From: Serratia rubidaea
Lineage (GTDB): Bacteria; Pseudomonadota; Gammaproteobacteria; Enterobacterales; Enterobacteriaceae
DNA length: 64,000 nt
Reading direction: 5' to 3'
NCBI GenBank assembly: GCA_901472405.1
Contig: LR590463.1
Location: forward strand, 1,612,001 to 1,676,000
Shown here: positions 31,595 through 40,436 of the stretch, one piece after another
Layout of the letters: each line of letters starts with the position of its first letter
Numbering within the stretch: the stretch's first letter is position 1
Notes under the pieces: generated by a model
The model's input: only the letters and a program-made list of their open reading frames with translations
What the model was told of the DNA's origin: nothing
Databases searched by the model: none
Program-made: the position numbers and the translations under genes

Positions 31595-32200
31595 TTACTC
31601 TTTGATCCAGCCTTTACGGATAGGGAAGGCGAACAGGAAGCGGTACAGACGCTCCAGTTTGGCGGCGATCGCGCTGCCGAACAGGTTCCACACCAGCTGC
31701 GCCACCAGGCAGCCCACCATGCCGAGCAGGAAACCGCCGACCATATCCAGCGGCCAGTGTACGCCGAGGAAAACCCGCGACCAGGCGATGGCGACGGCGA
31801 TAACCATCAGCACAATGCCGGACCACAGCCGGTGCCAGCACAGAAATGCCATGGCAAAGGTGAAAATGGCGGTGCCGTGATCGCTGGGGAAGGAGCTGTC
31901 CGGCGCGTGCTGCAGGAAGGTATAGCCGATGCCGGCGACGAAAGGACGTTCATGCGGCAGCAGCATGCCGATAGCGGCAGAGGTCAGGATGGCGAACGCC
32001 AGCGCAATGGTGGTCTTGGCCACCACTTCACGCTGTGAAACCAGCGCGTCTTTCGGCCCCCAGAACCACAGGCCGACGATCAGCAGCGGAACAATCGCGA
32101 TCAGATCGCGCGCAATAAAGGTGGCGAAGTCGATCGACCAGGCGGGCGAGGCCGGGGTCGCATTAATCCAGGCGAAAAGAAGATAGTTCAACTGCTCCAT
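31595..32200 (-). CDS. ybjG: Undecaprenyl-diphosphatase YbjG (PAP2 family)
   Basis: 201-residue membrane phosphatase of the PAP2 superfamily that dephosphorylates undecaprenyl pyrophosphate on the periplasmic side, recycling the lipid carrier for cell-wall synthesis. Signature motifs: KTTIALAFAILTSAAIGMLL near domain 1, PSDHGTAIFTFAMAFL (domain 2, PSxH) and SRVFLGVHWPLDMVGGFLLG (domain 3). About six TM helices; cytosolic C-terminal tail IRKGWIKE. Starts 5 nt after the stop of a second PAP2 gene, so they form an operon. Position after deoR is as in E. coli. Confidence 0.93.
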   Translation of the reverse strand: MEQLNYLLFAWINATPASPAWSIDFATFIARDLIAIVPLLIVGLWFWGPKDALVSQREVVAKTTIALAFAILTSAAIGMLLPHERPFVAGIGYTFLQHAPDSSFPSDHGTAIFTFAMAFLCWHRLWSGIVLMVIAVAIAWSRVFLGVHWPLDMVGGFLLGMVGCLVAQLVWNLFGSAIAAKLERLYRFLFAFPIRKGWIKE

Positions 32201-32205
32201 AATAT

Positions 32206-32952
32206 TTACCTCGTCTTGCGGCGAATAACGCCGCTAACCCACCAATAAACAGCCAATTGGCTGAACCAAACCCACCAACCTGCCCACAGGTTATGGGAAA
32301 AAAAGTGCGCACCGCGCATCACCTGGCCAAAGCCCATCAGCAGCCCCAGAACGATGCCGGCACCCCAGCAGGCGTAAGCCACGTTTTGGCCGCCGGGGAT
32401 AAAACAGAAAGAACAGCGCCATTACCGCAAAGCCGCTGGACGCGTGCCCGCCGGGGAAGCAGCGGCCGGGACCGGGGTTGGTCGGCAGCGCGCCAAACAG
32501 CGGGAACGACATCGCCTGCCCGCCGTATTGCACCAGATCCCACGGGCAGGAGTGCGCGCTGAAAGCCTTTAACAGGCCGACCACCAGCGGCCGACGCCGA
32601 CCAGCAACATGCACAGGATCAGCCGGGCATGGCGCCGGTAAATGCCCCATAGCAGCGCCAGCACTGACGCCGCGATCACGCCGATCTTCAATAAGCGGTG
32701 ATTAATCACGTCCAGCCAGACGTTATGCTGCCAGGGGAAGTGCCCGCTGGCGCTGTCGAACCACATGTTGCTGATGGCCCAGTCCAGGCGTTCGTCACGC
32801 GACAGCCATAAAAATAGCAAACCACTGACAATTAAGCCAAAAACCTGCCAACGGTAAAAGGATGGCGTTAAGGAGTAAATAGAGCCATTCTTAAAGTGTT
32901 TGGCCGTTGAGGATTGATTTAATAAAGATCGGGATGGTTTTTCGAGGTCCAC
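32206..32952 (-). pseudogene. PAP2-family membrane phosphatase, two frameshifts as written
   Basis: About 248 residues with six TM helices. N-terminal part: YRWQVFGLIVSGLLFLWLSR and HRLLKIGVIAASVLALLWGI. One base is missing near 32595 (true continuation PLVVGLLKAFSAHSCPWDL). PAP2 domain 2 follows as CFPGGHASSGFAVMALFF. A second indel near 32390 precedes VAYACWGAGIVLGLLMGFGQ and domain 3, MRGAHFFSHNLWAGWW, ending at 32206. It resembles lipid A 1-phosphatase-type enzymes; the substrate is not certain. ybjG follows 5 nt later, making a tandem of lipid phosphatases. Confidence 0.82.
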
Positions 32953-33184
32953 GCGTCAGCTCACCGTTAGTCATCAGTCTTGCCAACGGTAAATCTCCCG
33001 GCTTAAGAAAACCTTAGCGCTACAATCCATTGCTTATGTGAATTGTTTTTATTCTGTTATTTGTTTTTGTTCCAGTGGTTGTGGCTTTCAATTTCTTAAT
33101 GTAAAGAAGATTAAACTATTGGAAACTGTTGGGATAGTGTATTAGTTTATGTCTGGTTTTCAGTATGAATCATAGGGAAAGAAC

Positions 33185-33695
33185 ATGAAAAAGATCTCCT
33201 TGTTAGTAGCCGGCATGATGATGGCTGCTTCTGCCGGCGCGGCAACCAATGCGACTGAAAAAGGCGACATCAGCCAGCAGCCGCTGGAAAAAATTGCCCC
33301 TTACCCGCAGGCGGAGAAAGGCATGACGCGTCAGGTGATTTACCTGCCGAAACAGGATCATGAAGAAAAACTACAAAGTTGAGCTGCTGATCGGTAAAAC
33401 GCTGGAAGTTGACTGCAACCACCACGGGCTGGGCGGCAAGCTGGAAAGCAAAACTCTGTCCGGCTGGGGCTATGACTATCTGGTGCTGGATAAACTCTCC
33501 GGCCCGATGAGCACCATGATGGCCTGCCCGGACAAGACCAAGCGTGAAGCCTTTGTGACGGCGAATCTGGGCGATGCCGCCATGCAGCGTTATAACAGCC
33601 GCCTGCCGATCGTGGTCTATGTGCCGCAGGACGCAGAAGTGAAATATCGCGTCTGGAAAGCCGACGATGCGGTTAACAACGCAGTGAAGAAATAA
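33185..33695 (+). pseudogene. eco: Ecotin, periplasmic serine-protease inhibitor, frameshifted as written
   Basis: About 169 residues with an N-terminal signal peptide ([19 protein letters not shown]). It inhibits trypsin-fold proteases such as trypsin, chymotrypsin and elastase as a dimer. Conserved stretches: [57 protein letters not shown] and the reactive loop [11 protein letters not shown] (Met at P1, disulfide Cys), ending [20 protein letters not shown]. One extra A in the A-run near 33366 breaks the frame after KQDHEE. SD GGGAAAG upstream. Almost certainly intact in the organism. Confidence 0.93.
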
Positions 33696-33774
33696 CCCTC
33701 TTACCGGCGCACTTCTTATGCGCCGGTTCAGCGTGAGGCGGGGCTGTTCCCCGTCTCCGCTTCTTATTGACCCG

Positions 33775-34320
33775 TCAGGCTAGCGCGCCGATTTTTTTCA
33801 GCAGTTCCGGCTGCTGCAGCTGCAACGCCATCCACGGGGAAAACACCTGAGGAACGGCGCTAATGGCGTCTATCACCTGTCCGATACCGACCCAGGCATA
33901 CTCCATCACTTCCAGCGGATTAGGCTGCGGCTGCGCGTCGCTGCGCGCGACGTAGATGGGGCAAAATTCGTTTTCCATTACGCCGGAGGCATCGGTGACG
34001 CAGTACTGGAAGCGGGGGACCACCAGTTCCGGCGGGCTGATGCTCAGGCCAAGTTCAAAGGCGGCGCGGCGCATTATCGCATCGCTTTGGCTTTCACCGG
34101 GCTGCGGGTGACCGCAAAACGAGTTGCTCCAGACGCCGGGCCAGGCGGTTTTGCTGAGCGCCCGCCGGGTAATCAGCAGTTGTCCTTTGTGGTTAAACAC
34201 GTAGCAGGAAAAGGCCAGATGCAGCGGCGTCTGGCTGGTGTGCACCACGGCTTTATCCATTGTCCCACTCTGATGGAAATGCTCATCCAGCAAAATAACC
34301 TGCTCATGATGTTCAAGCAT
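33775..34320 (-). CDS. idi: Isopentenyl-diphosphate delta-isomerase (type I)
   Basis: 181-residue Nudix-fold isomerase interconverting IPP and DMAPP, requiring Mg/Mn. Active-site Cys in WSNSFCGHPQPGES and active-site Glu in VMENEFCPIYVARS; Nudix-like segment AIMRRAAFELGLSI. ATG 34320 (MLEHHEQ) has SD GGAG; an upstream in-frame ATG (34332) is possible. The gene starts 24 nt after the stop of a UbiA-superfamily gene, so the two are almost certainly one operon. That context ties it to a dedicated prenyl pathway rather than general quinone supply. Confidence 0.94.
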   Translation of the reverse strand: MLEHHEQVILLDEHFHQSGTMDKAVVHTSQTPLHLAFSCYVFNHKGQLLITRRALSKTAWPGVWSNSFCGHPQPGESQSDAIMRRAAFELGLSISPPELVVPRFQYCVTDASGVMENEFCPIYVARSDAQPQPNPLEVMEYAWVGIGQVIDAISAVPQVFSPWMALQLQQPELLKKIGALA

Positions 34321-34343
34321 TGTGTTCTCCATGGTGTGCTCGG

Positions 34344-35252
34344 TTAACGGCTGATATAAACGGCAATAATGGAAATACACACCAGGGTGTACCAGTATTC
34401 CCACAGTCGGTAGGTGAAATGGTCATAGCGGCTGTCGGCATCTCTTTTGCAAAGACGCGCTGAGACGAGCAGTAAAATAAGCGCGGATCCTATCTCAAAC
34501 AGGGACAGGGCGCTAGCGTTGCCGCTGTGTTCACCGGGCATAAACAGCGTGTAGTGGGCAATAACAATGGAAAGCAGATAGGCGACGGCAATGATTATTT
34601 TTCCTTTGCGCATGCCGTACACCAGCGGAAAGGTTTTTCTGCCGATGAGCGCATCACCTTTCACATCGCGGAAATCCTGCGTGGTGATCATATAGCTGGT
34701 CATCAGCATCAGCGGCAGCAGCCAGTCGGCAATCTCCCTGAACGGCACGCCGGCGTTGTGGGCGGCGACCGGCAGCTGCGTCAGTATGCCCAGCGAAACA
34801 AGGATGTTCTTCAGCAGCCAGTTATTGCTCCATGGCGTATAGCTGTATACCAGTGAGCACAGTATCCAGAACAGTACCCAGCCAATCACGCCGAGGTAAA
34901 GGCCATAGGCAATAAACAGCAGGGCGAGAATCGCGGCGCGGGTTTTGGCCGACTTCAGCGTGATGACCTGGGCCGCCAGCGGACGGTCCGGCTTATTGAT
35001 TTTATCTTCTTCAATACCAAATATCTGGCTGTTGATATCGATGATATAGATATGAAAATAAGCATAAATAAAGGTAGTCAGGGTGCTGAATACTATTGCC
35101 TGCGCTCCCATCCCCTTGGCGAGGGAGAGCGACAGCGCAAATAACGTTGGCGCGATAATGCCGACCCAGACGTTGTTTCTGACAAAACGCCAGGATAACC
35201 ACAGTTCAAACAGCACGTCCCGGCGTTTTTGGATGCTGACATTTTCAATCAT
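34344..35252 (-). CDS. UbiA-superfamily membrane enzyme, copy 1 (prenyltransferase or terpene cyclase)
   Basis: 302 residues with about eight TM helices. UbiA-type landmarks: IIDINSQIFGIEEDKINKPD (residues 71-89), and a second motif, TTQDFRDVKGDALIGRKTFP (191-208), with D193, D196 and D200. In the first motif the usual NDxxDxxxD pattern is degenerate: Q76 and G79 stand where Asp is normal, while D83 remains. The second Asp motif is intact. The substrate is unknown; it is not UbiA, MenA, CyoE or a chlorophyll synthase by overall sequence. SD AAGGA precedes ATG 35252. Overlapping transcription with idi suggests a prenyl-diphosphate-using enzyme. Confidence 0.8.
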   Translation of the reverse strand: MIENVSIQKRRDVLFELWLSWRFVRNNVWVGIIAPTLFALSLSLAKGMGAQAIVFSTLTTFIYAYFHIYIIDINSQIFGIEEDKINKPDRPLAAQVITLKSAKTRAAILALLFIAYGLYLGVIGWVLFWILCSLVYSYTPWSNNWLLKNILVSLGILTQLPVAAHNAGVPFREIADWLLPLMLMTSYMITTQDFRDVKGDALIGRKTFPLVYGMRKGKIIIAVAYLLSIVIAHYTLFMPGEHSGNASALSLFEIGSALILLLVSARLCKRDADSRYDHFTYRLWEYWYTLVCISIIAVYISR

Positions 35253-35350
35253 GCGGCATCCTTGGCAAGGCGGCAGACGTGCGATGCATAGTGGGGTTCT
35301 CTTATGGCGGAAATGGGGTTGATAAAATATTTAGTTTAGAAATATTTATG

Positions 35351-35392
35351 TGTCAAGCTATCCCAGAATAAGATAATAAATCGGCTTATTAT
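35351..35392 (-). promoter_or_regulatory. Promoter module of UbiA-like copy 1
   Basis: On the minus strand a consensus -35 TTGACA (35356..35351) lies downstream of a palindrome (ATAATAA-N6-TTATTAT, 35373-35392). The surrounding block of about 55 bp is nearly identical to the one ahead of copy 2 at 36472-36513. The -10 is weak (TAAATA at 17-bp spacing), as expected for an activated promoter. Confidence 0.6.
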
Positions 35393-35469
35393 TTGAACTG
35401 AAATGAAAATGATGCCGGGGAGCCTGTGCAATGGGCGGTAAAGAGGACAATGATCGGTGCGATTGCCGG

Positions 35470-36373
35470 CTAGCGGCTGATATAAAAGGCAAATATGGAA
35501 ATACACACCAGCGTGTACCAGTATTCCCATAGGCGGTAGGTAAAATGGTCATAGCGGCAGTCGGCGTCTTGTTTACACAAACGCGCCGCGATGCATAATA
35601 AAATTACCGCAGAGCCGCTCTCGAAGATCAACAGTGCGCCGCTGCTGCCGTTTTCACCTGGGGTAAACAGCGTATAGTGGGCGATAACGAGAGAGAGCAG
35701 ATAAGCCAGCGACAGAGCGTTCTTGGCCGTACGGATGCCGTAAACCAAGGGAAAAGTCTTTCTGCCGATGCGTGCATCGCCTTTTACATCGCGGAGATCC
35801 TGCGTGGTGATCATATAGCTGGTCATCACCAGCAGCGACAGCAGCCAGTGTGCGATCTCTCTGAGTGGCACGCCGGCGTTGTGGGCGGCGACCGGCAGCA
35901 GCGTCAGTATGCCCAGTGCGACAAAGAGATTTTTCAGCAGCCAGTTATTGCTCCACGGCGTATAGCTGTACAGCAGGACGAACAGTACCCAGAGCAGGGT
36001 CCAGCAATGACGCCGAGGCAGATGCCGTAGGCAAAAAACAGCAGCGTGAAAATGACAGCCCTGATTTTCGCCGACGCCAGCGTAATGATTTTTGCCGCCA
36101 GCGGGCGATCCGGCTTATTGATTTTATCTTCTTCGATGCCAAATATCTGGCTGTTGATATCAAAGACGTAGAGATGTAGATAGGCATAAATAAATGATGC
36201 CAGGGTGCTGATGGCGATTTCCGTACCGGCCAGACCGTTGGCTGCACAGAGCGCCAGAGTAAACAGCGTCGGCGCCACGGCGCCCGCCCAGATATTGTTT
36301 TTGACGAAGCGCCAGGACAGCCACAGTTCAAACATCACCCGCGACGTTTTTGGATGCTGATATCTTCAGCCAT
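35470..36373 (-). pseudogene. UbiA-superfamily membrane enzyme, copy 2, two frameshifts as written
   Basis: About 301 residues, a paralogue of copy 1 along its whole length. Start ATG 36373 (MAEDISIQKRR) has SD AAGGA. One base is missing near 36343, after which VMFELWLSWRFVKNNIWAG resumes. Another is missing near 36006, where GVIGWTLLWVLFVLLYSYTP should follow. The degenerate first motif (DINSQIFGIEEDKINKPDRP) and intact second motif (TTQDLRDVKGDARIGRKTFP) are the same as in copy 1, as is the C-terminal RYDHFTYRLWEYWYTLVCIS. The shared degenerate motif argues for selection on both copies. Confidence 0.78.
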
Positions 36374-36471
36374 ATTGCATCCTTAGCGGAGCGATAGACC
36401 CATGGCCCATAGCGCGGCTCTTATCTTGCTGACATAAAATTTATCACAGTTTTAGGTGAGTAATATTTATG

Positions 36472-36513
36472 TGTCAAGCTATCCCGCATTGGGATAATAA
36501 ATCTGCTTATTAT
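36472..36513 (-). promoter_or_regulatory. Promoter module of UbiA-like copy 2
   Basis: Consensus -35 TTGACA (36477..36472) and upstream palindrome ATAATAA-N6-TTATTAT (36494-36513), arranged exactly as ahead of copy 1. The adjacent 24 bp is identical between the copies. Confidence 0.6.
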
Positions 36514-36553
36514 TTGCCTTGCTGGCGAAGGCGGAGCTGAATAAGGCAATAAG

Positions 36554-36578
36554 GAAAAAGCAGCCCGGTCAGGCTGCT
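36554..36578 (-). terminator. Rho-independent terminator of the small secreted-protein gene
   Basis: On the minus strand the stem AGCAGCC and GGCTGCT with a 6-nt loop is followed by TTTTT, just past the stop at 36587. Confidence 0.85.
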
Positions 36579-36586
36579 TGGGCGGA

Positions 36587-36967
36587 TTACTTACAATCGT
36601 CGGTAATTTTGACCAGGGCGGCGCTGTAGACTGCGGCGCTGTCAGCGGCAAATACGGCGATGCCTTTCACCAGTTTACCCTCTTTTAAGCTGCCGCTAGT
36701 TAATGCCTCGTCTACCGTGTCGAGCTTGAAGGCCTGATTATCCGGCGAGTAGGCCTTCAGACAAAGTTTTGATAAATCGATATCGTCCCCGGGCAATTTG
36801 GCCAGTGCGACGTCAAAGGTTTTGGTGTAGGCGTCCTTGCCGCTAATGGATATCGAGCCGGTCGACTTTTCCGTTGCGTACACCGCAATATTCTTCGGGG
36901 TAGCCGCGTTTGCCGCGAAACAGAAGCCGGCTAAAGCAAGCGATGCCGCCATGGTAGAAATTTTCAT
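36587..36967 (-). CDS. Small secreted protein of unknown function (possibly DUF4354)
   Basis: 126 residues with a clear signal peptide (MKISTMAASLALAGFCFAA, cleavage near ANA-ATP), so periplasmic or secreted. The mature part is a beta-rich domain: IAVYATEKSTGSISISGK, DIDLSKLCLKAYSPDNQAFK, GKLVKGIAVFAADSAAVYSA, with two Cys (LCLKAY and the terminal DDCK) that could form a disulfide. It may belong to the DUF4354 group; I am not certain. No function can be assigned. It has its own terminator and lies upstream of, and separate from, the UbiA-like genes. Confidence 0.7.
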   Translation of the reverse strand: MKISTMAASLALAGFCFAANAATPKNIAVYATEKSTGSISISGKDAYTKTFDVALAKLPGDDIDLSKLCLKAYSPDNQAFKLDTVDEALTSGSLKEGKLVKGIAVFAADSAAVYSAALVKITDDCK

Positions 36968-37213
36968 AGCTAGTCCTTTCCGTTGAGTTATGTCTCAGCC
37001 ACACGCTGCGTATGCAAGATATGGCTTCTTAAGGATATCGGTTCTGAGTTAAACCGTGGGTAAAGGGGGGCTGGGTTATGCGATTTATCACTGAAAGCGC
37101 TCGATGTCACGCCACATTCGGACTCATACAATCCATCCGGGAAGTATTCTTATCAAAAACGCATAGATAAACAGCGCAATTTATCTATTATACAACCAAG
37201 CGTTCGATACCTT

Positions 37214-38828
37214 ATGGACAGTCGGCAATGGCTGATTGTTATTCGAAAAATTGACGATCTTAACGCTACCGAGTGTGAATGCCTGTATGAGCAGGCGGAG
37301 TCGCTGCAAAGGAACCGATGCAAAATGTTTTCCAGCTTGAAGTTGCTGTATATCACCGATGATTTAATTTCACCTGATGAGTTCCCCCGGATAATCAGCC
37401 CTGCCAGTGCATGTCATAAACTGTCATATATGCCGGAAAGCGACATTCTGTCACTCTTCACCGGTTTTAAAGGTGGCGAGCGGATACGCCGTGAAATCGG
37501 TTTCACTCATGAGGGAATGAGCTCCAACCTGCGTGGAAAGGTGCAGAGCGCCTTGCTGATAGGCGACATTGTGGCGATTGAAACCCGTCCGGGCGTACTG
37601 GCGACGATAGGGCCATTTTACGCTGACACGGAAGGCTATCTGAGACCGCAGGGGCGGCAGGAACCCAACTACCGGGTGGATGAGATAATAAGGCGCTATG
37701 AGGAGGTCGTGAAGTCTTATGGCGGACGTCGGGCGCGGCCGTCAGTTTTCCCGGCGCAGGTAGCGCGGCAAAAACCTGCGCTGGAAGCGGATGAGCTGAC
37801 GAAGGGGGGGAGGGTCTCCCAGGAGGCGGCGGCTGGTTCTATGACCAAAGCAGAGCGCTGGCAGGAGCGAAAATATCTGATTGGGCGAGGGCAGCGGAGT
37901 ATCTACCCGGATGCTCGTATTGCTTCAGAACGACTGGCCGAAAACAATGTCGCCGTAGAGAAGGCAAAGCTGGCTGAAAATGTCTACAAAACGACCAATC
38001 CGCTCAGAGATACCCCGGGAGTTCCGGAGGGGTGGAAGGATATCAGTAATGATGATAATGCCCTGAGTAAAATTGGGTTAAAAAGAAAGATGCTCTTTGA
38101 TAGTGAGGAAGCACCTGATTTTCTGGCAAGGGTATATCAACCTGATAGCAGTGTTTTTGGTGACGATATGAATCCGACGGTCGTGTTCAGAGGGTCAAGA
38201 GCGCCAGAATTCCCAGAGGGAACTGGCATTGCAACAAGAAAAGCATTGGGTGGCGATCTGTCAGGAATAAAAAATGTCAATGACTGGATAAATAATGGCG
38301 CCCAAGCTTCTGGCATAAATTCAGAAATATTATAAAAGGGCTATCGATATTGGGGCTAAAATATCAAAATATCCAAATATTGATATTTCAGGGCATTCAT
38401 TAGGTGGAGGGATGGCCTCGGCTACATCAATGGCCAGTGGAAAGCCTGCATGGACATTCAATGCTGCCGGACTTAACAGCGGAACTGTTGAAAAATACGG
38501 AAGTGAAATCCTTGGTACTACCAGTAATATACAGGCCTATCGGGTTGAGGGGGAATTATTAACTACACTGCAAGAGGTTAATAACGAAAGTGATTATGAA
38601 CTGATAAAAAATTTCCTGCCTGAATCGCTGCAAAAACCGTGGGGAGTCGCACTACCGTTCACTTTAAAAGAGTGGCTATCGCTTGCTGTGCCTAAAGCTG
38701 CTGGTATACCACACACGCTTCCCGGCGGAACGGGAACATTGCTTGACAAACACGGTATAGACCAGACAATAAAGCTGATTGAGGATCAGAAAGACGACGA
38801 TGTCGCCACTATCAGGGGGAGAATATGA
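37214..38828 (+). pseudogene. Putative type VI secretion lipase effector (Tle-like), frameshifted as written
   Basis: About 537 residues. N-terminal domain (about 1-190: LQRNRCKMFSSLKLLYITDD, GERIRREIGFTHEGMSS) not recognised. C-terminal class 3-type lipase domain with the GxSxG nucleophile elbow in IDISGHSLGGGMASATSMAS and an upstream PTVVFRGS region. One extra A near 38323 breaks the frame just before EYYKRAIDIGAKISKYPNID. The gene is followed, with ATGA overlap, by an ankyrin-repeat lipoprotein. Such pairs match the Tle phospholipase effector and Tli immunity modules of Enterobacter. Base composition is far more AT-rich than neighbouring genes, suggesting transfer. No start SD is obvious. 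Confidence 0.75.
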
Positions 38829-39598
38829 GAAGGGTGATAATGGCAATGGCGTTAATGTTTTCTGTTTTTATGGTGCAGGGGTGTAAGAAAAGTATGGAAT
38901 ATGAACCAAAGGATTTTTTTGACGGCAGCCAGCTGGAAATCGCGCAGCTGATTTATGACGGTGATGAAGCGAAATTGAAGCAGAAGCTTCCATCCGTCAG
39001 CAAGGAAGAGCTGAACCGGCCGGCAAAAGCAGAAATGACGCTGTTATTCTGGTCGGTGCTGAACTCGATCTACGATAAAACTGCTCAGGAAAGGCTTAGA
39101 ATTATTACGGACTTGGTTAAGGCTGGCGCAGACCCATTGCAACCAAGATCAAAAGGGGGAAGCAGTCCTGCGGAATTTGTCCTGAAAGGCGACAAGGGGA
39201 TTTGGATAAAAGCGATGCTTAACGGCGGGTTATCTCCTAATGCCAAAGATAAAACATTTAATGAGCCAATTGTATTTGAAACATTAAAAGCGAAAAATAC
39301 TGAAACTTTAAAAACAATGCTTGAGTACGGTGCTGATATAAATATAAAAGACTCATTGGGTGATACTCTATTGATAGAATCGGTAGATTCTTATTCATTT
39401 GACCATGCAATTCTTTTACTGGAAAAAGGTGCGGACGACAAAATTAAGGGCAATTCAGGATGGACGATGGGGAATCAGTTGCAACGATTTATAAGTAGAG
39501 ATCAAGGAGATGCTGATGATAAAGATAAAATTGAAAAAATAAAAGAACTATTAATTAAGAATGGTGGAGATTGGCCGCCTCAACCCGTCGAGAAGTAA
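38825..39598 (+). CDS. Ankyrin-repeat lipoprotein, probable immunity protein (Tli-like)
   Basis: 257 residues. Lipoprotein signal with lipobox VMVQGC near residue 20 (Cys at +1), which places it in the periplasm on a membrane anchor. Ankyrin repeats follow: LRIITDLVKAGADPLQPRSK, MLNGGLSPNAKDKTFNEPIV, LKTMLEYGADINIKDSLGDT, ILLLEKGADDKIKGNSG. The start overlaps the upstream lipase stop (ATGA). A periplasmic ankyrin lipoprotein encoded directly after a lipase is the hallmark of a T6SS phospholipase immunity protein; its function here is inferred from that arrangement. Confidence 0.8.
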   Translation: MRRVIMAMALMFSVFMVQGCKKSMEYEPKDFFDGSQLEIAQLIYDGDEAKLKQKLPSVSKEELNRPAKAEMTLLFWSVLNSIYDKTAQERLRIITDLVKAGADPLQPRSKGGSSPAEFVLKGDKGIWIKAMLNGGLSPNAKDKTFNEPIVFETLKAKNTETLKTMLEYGADINIKDSLGDTLLIESVDSYSFDHAILLLEKGADDKIKGNSGWTMGNQLQRFISRDQGDADDKDKIEKIKELLIKNGGDWPPQPVEK

Positions 39599-39713
39599 GT
39601 GTTTTATAGGAAAAGATGCCGCATTTACATGTGGCATCCCTGCTCAATACAAGATTAAATGGTGTTATCATTGGCTTCTCATAAAATCATTTTCCATAAA
39701 AATAGTATATAGC

Positions 39714-40157
39714 ATGCGCAAAACACATAAATATCAAATCAGCCTATATGGCATGTTGCTTGGTGCGTTGGCCTTGCTTATCAGCCTGTTTCATTTCAAC
39801 TTTTATCCGTTAGCAAGCAAGCCGCCGCTGGAAGTCAGCGTTGCGGAGAAAGTGTCATCTATCAAAAACGGCATTTTAGCCGGCCTGAAAGGTCAGGAAC
39901 CGCCGGTGACGGAGAAACGTGCTATCGATGTCGATAACATACTGAATAGCGCGACCATTGGTCTGGCGATCGTTGCGTTGGTGCTCGCATTTATCGGAGG
40001 GATACGCAAGGAGAACGGCTGGGGGGTTGGCGGAGCGCTGTTTTTTGGCGGAGGGACGCTTGTCTTCCATGCGATATTGTTCGGCGCCGGGCTGATCTTC
40101 AGTATCATCATACTGGTTGCCGTATTATGTTTTTTGTTCGCCTTTTTCCCCGGTTAG
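39714..40157 (+). CDS. Small inner-membrane protein of unknown function
   Basis: 147 residues with three or four predicted TM helices: YGMLLGALALLISLFHFNFY, then ATIGLAIVALVLAFIGGIRK, GVGGALFFGGGTLVFHAILF, LIFSIIILVAVLCFLFAFFP. A soluble loop (about 33-75, VSVAEKVSSIKNGILAGLKG) lies between the first and second. ATG 39714 is chosen by the membrane pattern; the frame is open further upstream without a better start. It follows the immunity-like gene in the AT-rich island, but its composition is closer to the host. It may belong to the effector module or be unrelated. Confidence 0.65.
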   Translation: MRKTHKYQISLYGMLLGALALLISLFHFNFYPLASKPPLEVSVAEKVSSIKNGILAGLKGQEPPVTEKRAIDVDNILNSATIGLAIVALVLAFIGGIRKENGWGVGGALFFGGGTLVFHAILFGAGLIFSIIILVAVLCFLFAFFPG

Positions 40158-40263
40158 CCGGCCGTCACTTTTACGATCTTCTGCTGCCCTTGCAGTCAGC
40201 CGCCACTGGGGGATGTTAGTGTCGCTAGTGCATTGTATTAGAAGGATATTTTCCTCAGGTAAC

Positions 40264-40307
40264 AAAAAACCCGATAATCTTGAACCTGAAAAGGCGGGAT
40301 TATCGGG
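40264..40307 (-). terminator. Rho-independent terminator, ybjL side
   Basis: A 10-bp stem, CCCGATAATC and GATTATCGGG, with an 18-nt loop is followed on the minus strand by TTTTTTG. It lies 130 bp past the ybjL stop. Confidence 0.7.
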
Positions 40308-40436
40308 CTCCACAAAATGGGGACATCAAAGAAAAGCAGTGGCACTAATTAAGACTACCACCCGTTCGAAAAGTTCTGCCGGATGATAAAAATTTCAAAA
40401 ATATTTCGCCGCTAAATTTTCTCCGCGTCCGCGTCG

